64,000 bases of DNA, from the NCBI GenBank assembly GCA_009809945.1, contig WTPW01000082.1, positions 179,393 through 243,392 on the forward strand, given 5' to 3'. The position numbers and the translations under genes were made by a program. Below, piece after piece: positions 58,092-64,000 of the stretch (within the stretch, counting starts at the first letter, position 1; each line of letters starts with the position of its first letter). The notes below the pieces were generated by a model, which worked only from the letters and a program-made list of their open reading frames with translations, was not told the DNA's origin and searched no databases. Source of the stretch: Gigaspora margarita. Taxonomy: Eukaryota > Glomeromycota > Glomeromycetes > Diversisporales > Gigasporaceae.

Positions 58092-58463
58092 CCACTTGCC
58101 AAATATAATACACCTCAATATGGTTGTCTGGATTTCATTAGATTGGTTTAGTTGGTTTTGGATTAATCTGGAAAACCCATGTTGCTAGTATTATTATGCA
58201 AATTTTTAATTTTTTAGAGTTTTTTTCAAAGTGATATTTTTTATTTGATTCATTGAAAAAATAGTAAAATTATATATAGTACAAATTTCTATTTAGATTT
58301 AAAATTTGGTTAACCTTTTGTTAATAAATTTTTATGTTATATGTTCTATATTACTGCAGTACTGTATTATTATCTAATTTTTTATTTTCAAAGCCGTGAT
58401 TTGATTGGTTGATTTGTATGTGACATTTTATAATCTACATGTAATGATTAGTGCTTATATACC
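58092..58463. other. Spacer, no gene seen
   Basis: AT-rich, no supported feature. Confidence 0.35.
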
Positions 58464-58599
58464 ATAAAAGGGATCCATTAAAGCCAGGTACTATCACGTG
58501 ATCTAGCGATCATTGGCGTTATGATAGCTGATCTCTGAAGTCAAGTTTATCATGTGATAAGCTGATCATTTAAAAAAGTATACCTCAAAAAAAATACAA

Positions 58600-59040
58600 A
58601 ATTTTAAAACTTTGAGAGAAGATATCTTGACAGCCATCCAACCAAATCTGATAAATTTTTTTTATTTGAATTCTTTGAATATTTATATTTCAAATAAAAA
58701 TAAATTCATCAAATATGATCAGATGATTGTTGAGATATTTTCGCTCTAAATTAAAGAAAAATCAAAACATTAAACTAAAAGCTGCATCAAATTTTTTTAA
58801 AACTTTCTCGACAACTGCTTGACCAAATCTGATAAATTTTTCTTTATTTGAATATTATAGATCCATATAATTCAGATAAAAAAATTTTTATCAAATTCGT
58901 TAGGTGGTTAAGATATCTTCACTCAAGTTTAAAGAAAAATTGAAATGTTTATCAAAATAGAAACTGCGCTGAATTTTTTTTTAAAACTTTGTGCGAAGAT
59001 ATCTTGACAATTATCTAACCAAATGTGATAAATTTTATTT
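58600..59040 (+). repeat. Tandem repeat, about 190-bp unit, 2.3 copies
   Basis: AAAACTTTGAGAGAAGATAT at 58604, AAAACTTTCTCGACAACTGC at 58799 and AAAACTTTGTGCGAAGATAT at 58983 start successive units, each followed by CCAAATCTGATAAATTTTT. Confidence 0.75.
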
Positions 59041-59189
59041 AAAATTTTTATTTTTGCCTACCATATGTGGGTATGAATACTACCCTCTTTAAAAAAAATA
59101 AAGCTAAGCAAAAATTTTATTATAATTTTTTTAAAACAAACTAAAAATTTAACATTTATCTAGAAACTCAAAAAAAAATTTACCAAATG

Positions 59190-59413
59190 CTATTTATTGG
59201 TCTCCCCAAGGTTGGCCAACATATGTCTTGACTACTTTGTGTTCTACAATTTTTGACTTAGAATTTTGGGATCTAGATTTTGGAACGACTCTTGATCAAA
59301 AAGAATCTGCAAAAGCTGATCCAGCTGCATATTTACAACTAATGAGCATGCAAGAACATCATGGCATCACTAAATTGAAAGACTCTATCTTCTGGAGACA
59401 GTGTAAGCATTAA
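59190..59413 (+). pseudogene. Coding remnant in the 2.84-kb element
   Basis: Open from WSPQGWPTYVLTTLCSTIFD to ITKLKDSIFWRQCKH and a TAA. Composition is protein-like (Asp, Trp, Gln, His mixed), unlike the AT-rich surroundings. Start codon uncertain. Family not recognised. Confidence 0.35.
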
Positions 59414-59674
59414 AAAAGATATATTGTTATAATTGTTGTACTTGCAAAATAAATTTTTCTATAATATATATCTATGGGATTTTAAGAGTATGCAATTTAA
59501 AAACATTTGTTGGATAAATTCAACCAATTGTTGTGATGACCTCAACCAAAAAGTTTATTAACAAGTGAACAAAAAAAAAAGAATCTATATAAGTACTCTA
59601 AAAAATTTGATAGTGATTATTTTTTTTCACACTAAAATGCAAAATTCGCATTCTTATTTTTTAAAAACTGGATC

Positions 59675-60295
59675 TTAACATAATTTTAGTTTTTGAATAA
59701 ATTCTACTTTTTCTTTTTCATTACTATTTTCCTCTACACTCCAATATTGATCATGCATTCTTTCTATTAACTTATTAATGGTAAGCCTTCTATTTTTTGC
59801 TGATTTATCAGTTTCATCCTTTTCAAATAATTCTAAACTTACCAACTCATGGCATTCATAAATTTCAAAACCACTTTCATCAAACATTTGTTGAAAGTTC
59901 TCCAAACATTAGTCGTTAGCAATTTCCTGGGTCCATACTTTTGCTTGTAGAAGATATGCTTGCAAGGAGCATATATTTTCGAAAAAAAAGATAGTAGTAC
60001 TTAACTGATATTAACTCGGGTAATGCTTTCCCTTTTTCTACTCTGCTATCAATTGCAAAATTTCACCAACTATTAATTTTTGGATTGGAAAGGGGAATTT
60101 GTAAATCTTCTTAATAGTATCGTCATAAATACTGGGGGCAAAAATTTTTTTAACATGAAATTCAAATATAACATAATCTGAATCCAAACACCTTTTCAAA
60201 TCAAGTACAATGATATTGTTACATGTGCTGATTAAACTATGATGGGGAGAAGTCATTCTCGTTAACTTGCTATGATACAATTCCAAAGTGTTCAT
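59675..60295 (-). pseudogene. Coding remnant(s) in the 2.84-kb element
   Basis: 60295 to 60038 encodes MNTLELYHSKLTRMTSPHHS and later FEFHVKKIFAPSIYDDTIKK. After a possible intron, 59990 to 59675 reads SLQAYLLQAKVWTQEIAND, an in-frame TAA, then NFQQMFDESGFEIYECHELV and a Glu/Lys-rich end. Probably one broken gene with an intron. The family is not recognised; it could be the element's own protein or captured cargo. Confidence 0.4.
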
Positions 60296-60499
60296 CGATG
60301 TTACTTGCAGAAGTAATAGAGAATGTTGATGGGCCCACAGTACCTACTTGTGTGTATTTTTTAAATATTACCTTGAATATATTTTTTAATAGGAGGAGGG
60401 CACATTTGTTAATTGATTTTTGGACAAACTTCACAACCGATCTTTTTTTGTTTGTACATAGCTTGGATTATCTTGTTCTGAGTTTCTGTTTCATAGATT

Positions 60500-60880
60500 T
60501 TTGTTTATCCAAGTCCACATAATATGCACAGTGCAAAAAATCATCTCATATTCCTGTTTGCCTTTTTGAAGACCCAGAAAAGCTGTCATAATACTTTTTG
60601 TTTCCACACTGCTTTGGTCTGATAAAAAATATCAAGGTTTACAAGAGCTACAGAATTGCCACATTATTACCAACACTTCTACGACAGTATCACTGTCTTC
60701 ATTACTAACAAAAAAATCTTCTATTGGCACTTCGAATGGTTGCTGAACATTAAATAGTAATATGCACCTTTGACAAGGTGTAAAATTTTTTGTTGAACTT
60801 ATTACAATGGTATTTGTCGAAGTGTTTGTTCAGAAAATGGTAAAAAATTGAATGTTCATTGTAAAAAGTCTTGCATAAAA
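60500..60880 (-). pseudogene. Further coding-like remnant
   Basis: Minus-strand translation shows fragments such as VQQPFEVPIEDFFVSNEDSD and VVEVLVIMWQFCSSCKP, with frame changes. It may be the upstream part of the gene at 59675-60295. Confidence 0.3.
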
Positions 60881-61345
60881 TCCTCACTTGATTGAGAAAA
60901 TATTTGTTGTGAAAAGTCTACATTTACTGCTTGAGGGGAGTTTTCTTTGCCAAAAGTATTCATTTGTTTTTTTTTTTCTTTTTTGTCTAAAATTTTTTTT
61001 TTATTATTATGTTTTTTTTTTAATTTTTTTCATTATTTTTATGTTATTTTTTTCAGTTTTTGCAAGTATTTTATAAATATACCGTTTCAATAAGTTCTTG
61101 CTTTCAACTATTAATCATTGTGAGGCAATTGGTTTATGCTTTGTACAGTACACACCTAAAATTTGTCTTTGTTTATATTGATTATTGAACATAATCTATT
61201 TTATATCAAAAAAACTTTTTTGAATTTAATTGGTCATGTTATTACATAATAGCTTCAGGGCAAGTTGATGATTGCTGGATCACATGATGGTGCCTGGCTT
61301 TAACGGTTCCCCATAAAAGGTGTGATTGACACTGTCCATATTTGG

Positions 61346-61601
61346 GCATCATTTAAAGCCATGTACCCATGTGACATTTTTGTGTAAATCAACCAACCGG
61401 AGTCGCAAAATTTGTTTATATGGATCAGCCCAAAGAAGACAAAAACAAAAAAAAACATGAACATAAAAATGGCAGTCCAAACCTGTCTTGGGCCATTAAT
61501 AAAAAATGTCGGGATGGCAATTTTACCCATATGTCTGAGTTAACCTAATTTTAACTAAAATTTCAAAAAATCACGTGAGTACATGGCTTTAACCATCCCC
61601 C
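61346..61601. mobile_element. Short member of the GGGGATC...TTAAAGCC TIR family
   Basis: GCATCATTTAAAGCCATGTA against GTACATGGCTTTAACCATCC. Direct repeat ATATTTGG (61338-61345 and 61602-61609). Internal CTGTCTTGGGCCATTAATAA matches 47095-47115 of the other short copy. Confidence 0.85.
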
Positions 61602-61628
61602 ATATTTGGTATATTCCCTGACTGCTTT

Positions 61629-61767
61629 TACACCTTTGCTTCACCTCATGCATAATCCAATAATATGCAAGATTTTGTGAACACACACCATTTAATTTGC
61701 CATATAACCTTACACTTTGTGAAATTTTCAATATCCCTCCATTTCTGGTACTCTGTTCCTGGTATGC
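61629..61767 (+). repeat. Direct repeat, copy 1 of 2
   Basis: CACCTTTGCTTCACCTCATG ... CTCTGTTCCTGGTA matches 63194-63317, including GTGAAATTTTCAATATC. Possible terminal repeats of a decayed element, or a dispersed repeat. Confidence 0.7.
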
Positions 61768-63193
61768 ACTATATGATTTCATCACTCTTTCCTGGTAGTA
61801 TTTGATATAATCATATGATTTAATTTATAATACAAGCATTATTCTTCTTTACATCAATCACATTAGAAAAAGATATTAATTTTAAATTAACAACAATCAC
61901 ATATGGTACAAAGAAACATATGCCATTTAACACACACTGATTGAAAAAAGGAAATATTCATCTAATTATCATATGGTAAAATTGTATGATTATTATTCAC
62001 AAAAAACAAATCCAAATTTGTAAATTTGTAAATATTATTTTATTTAAAATTTGATACATAATCCTACCCAACAAAGTTAATTGTGTAATTTTTTTTTACC
62101 ATACAAGGGTTGGTTATAAACCTCAAGATTAATTAGTAATCGAAAGAAGAATAGATCATCCTCAGGACCACCGTATATTATGAATGAGTTCAGGATTGGA
62201 TCAGGATTAGTTCAGAACTAGTCTTAAAACCGGTTCAGATAATCAATCACAAGATTGCAATCTCAATCTAAAACACACCAATCGGATTATTAATAATCAC
62301 AAACATTAGATACTTTAATCAGTAAGGTACAACAAACGTTTTTCAGACGAACTGTTTTTATGCCATAAAGGGTTGATCAATCCGGTTATTAATAGGGGCT
62401 TGAATTTACTCTTTAACCAGTTCAAGGCCAAAATGTTTGCGGACGGGACTACATTTATATAGCATGATTCAATACTATTCATTACAATATTCAAATAATT
62501 CATTGTTTAAGCCAAAATAAATCGTGAGATAAATCATCCGACAAGAAAATCAAATAACCAAACAATCAATTTACATACAACCTTTTCAAAACCGTGAAAC
62601 ATACGATTACTTGATTAGCTCTAAATAGATTGTAGATATCGGATAATAAAGAGCATATGTGAATCTGGGGAAAAAAATATACGATCTTACGAGCGTTGCT
62701 CTACTGTGTTATAGGTAACGGCAATGTAGATCAAAATCAATAATACAGAATATTATTCTCGCTCGGATTTCATATTAAACACTGTCTTTATTAGACATTA
62801 TGAAGATACGTGATGGGAGTAGTGCTCCACTCCATCACTTTTCTCTTCTGCTATTACATACTGTGCTCATAACTCTATGTATACTGTGCTCATAACAACT
62901 TTATGTACATGCGAATATATCACGTGACGAAGCATAATTGAGGATCGCCAACGCTAAGCCAGGTGTGGGGCTAGGGCTAGAAATCAGATCTCCAGAATCA
63001 GGATACAATTCTATATACAGATTGGTGCAACGGCAATCAATTTCAGCAATTAAGCGACGACCATGAGAAAATAAATTACCGAATCAGGTATCGCACATTA
63101 AAAGTTAGACTAACAATCTCATGCGACACAAGATACAGGAGCAAGTGTTACATTGAATGCGAAGATGTAACATGCGAAGTTTCAATATGCATT
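61768..63193. other. Region between direct repeats, no gene seen
   Basis: Includes GGTGATGGAGTGG-type hairpin sequence near 62815 (GTGATGGGAGTAG / CTCCACTCCATCAC) and a repeated ACTGTGCTCATAAC (62867 and 62885). A minus ORF at 62315-62503 is unsupported. Confidence 0.4.
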
Positions 63194-63317
63194 CACACCT
63201 TTGCTTCGCCATATGCATATAACCAATAAAATGCAAGTTTTTACGTACGAACGCCATTTAATTTACCGTATAACCATACACTACGTGAAATTTTCAATAT
63301 CACTCTGTTCCTGGTAC
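63194..63317 (+). repeat. Direct repeat, copy 2 of 2
   Basis: See 61629-61767; about 80 percent alike by eye. Confidence 0.7.
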
Positions 63318-63497
63318 AGAAGCGGACTTGGTATATTAATTTTTTAGAATGAGAAGTTTTGTATTCTAACGAAACCAAAAGTTGTTTCAACTTGTGTCAC
63401 TTGTGAGTGTCTAGAAGTCAGCGCTAGCCTTTACCGTTTAAGTTGAAATACAAAAAACAAAAAAAAAAATATTAATAATAATTGCGAAATCTGTTAG

Positions 63498-63746
63498 TTA
63501 AAGCAGATATAAGACAAACTTATTGTGGCACTCAGCGCAGAATTGTAATTCCAGAACACTATTTCGGAATCTATCATCAGACAAGAGGACAAAGGATTCG
63601 AAGGTCCTAGATTGCAGATCAGTGAAAATCTGTTGGCGTTGCTGTGGTAGTTCGTACCAATAATCATCAAAACATATTAATACTGTAATTATAAAATATC
63701 TAAATATAGTATAAACATTCGGAGAAAGAACAACGGAATCTTTCAA
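63498..63746 (-). CDS. Possible hypothetical protein (82 residues)
   Basis: The frame reads MKDSVVLSPNVYTIFRYFII then ELPQQRQQIFTDLQSRTFES and LQFCAECHNKFVLYLL. The mixed amino-acid use is more protein-like than other ORFs in this end. No family recognised; could be an exon of a gene continuing out of view or chance. Confidence 0.25.
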   Translation of the reverse strand: MKDSVVLSPNVYTIFRYFIITVLICFDDYWYELPQQRQQIFTDLQSRTFESFVLLSDDRFRNSVLELQFCAECHNKFVLYLL

Positions 63747-64000
63747 GTAGTACTAAAGGTCAGATCTTCAGAACATTTGCCATGAATAATTAGCGATGGA
63801 TCGTGATTTGAAAATATAAGCCCTGCTAAAATCCACATATACTCTTTAATGATCAATTCTAACCCTAAACCCTAACCCAACACTAAAAAAAGCGGACAAA
63901 AAACACCCCAAAAAATTTTTAAAAATTTGTATTAAAATAGGTCCAAATTTCAGCATCAGCTGCGACAATAAATATTGGGCGTGTGCAACGAAACCAGATC
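63747..64000. other. Window end, no gene seen
   Basis: Contains one short CCCTAAACCCTAACCC stretch (63861-63876), too short to be a telomere. Confidence 0.4.

Larger units (their letters stand above)
58470..61312. mobile_element. 2.84-kb member of the GGGGATC...TTAAAGCC TIR family
   Basis: GGGATCCATTAAAGCCAGGT against GTGCCTGGCTTTAACGGTTC. The 8-bp direct repeat ATAAAAGG (58464-58471 and 61313-61320) borders it. Short relatives: 46949-47235 and 61346-61601. Inside are a tandem repeat (58600-59040), coding remnants on both strands (59190-59413, 59675-60295, 60500-60880) and a T-rich tract (60960-61070). No intact transposase ORF. Confidence 0.8.

Noticed and set aside
61300..61530. 76-codon minus ORF with hydrophobic core
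   Set aside because: It lies across the border and interior of a non-autonomous TIR element, and its short relative at 46949 has no matching frame.

Overview
The window is AT-rich (roughly three quarters A+T) eukaryotic DNA. It has short introns with GT...AG borders, very few genes and dense repeats. The recognisable coding sequence is a cysteine-ribbon/TKL-like protein kinase family of the kind massively expanded in arbuscular mycorrhizal fungi (Glomeromycotina, Rhizophagus-like), plus a secreted kelch-repeat protein. The organism call is an inference from these families and the base composition. One N run (18090-18254), scattered single Ns and many one-base A/T-run differences show draft-quality sequence.

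Kinase locus 1 (1567-8048) and its paralogue, kinase locus 2 (31993-36857), dominate the window. Each is a head-to-tail series of about 480-nt exons. Each exon encodes kinase strands beta4-beta5, then a Cx2C-x9-Cx2C ribbon, then beta1-beta3 and helix C. All exons begin and end in phase 0, and each series closes with an exon carrying a full kinase C-lobe. Locus 2 assembles into one model (9 exons, 3,795 nt by my count) of six ribbon/N-lobe modules plus a complete kinase, spoiled only by two in-frame stops. Locus 1 (seven modules) is decayed and hit by two TIR insertions with clear target duplications. More decayed copies lie at 9280-12110, 23230-25370, 30370-30725 and 38050-38290, and the locus flanks are duplicated with them.

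Other genes: a small unrecognised gene inside a 1.8-kb insertion (10367-11249), a kelch-repeat secreted protein on the minus strand (13422-14861), and an unrecognised minus-strand gene with an acidic repeat tail (39346-41125). The second and third of these, like the first, carry lesions.

The rest is repeat. A degenerate satellite of about 105 bp occurs in four blocks (plus orientation at 15030-15790 and 26385-28235, minus orientation at 42780-43990 and 47285-53350). About twenty hairpin or TIR elements are present, several nested. A composite nested repeat occupies about 15900-22690. Two poly-A retroposons with a shared tRNA-like head and unrelated tails sit at 55291-56270 and 56578-58079. 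A TIR family with 8-bp target duplications has two short members and one 2.84-kb member carrying gene remnants (58470-61312).
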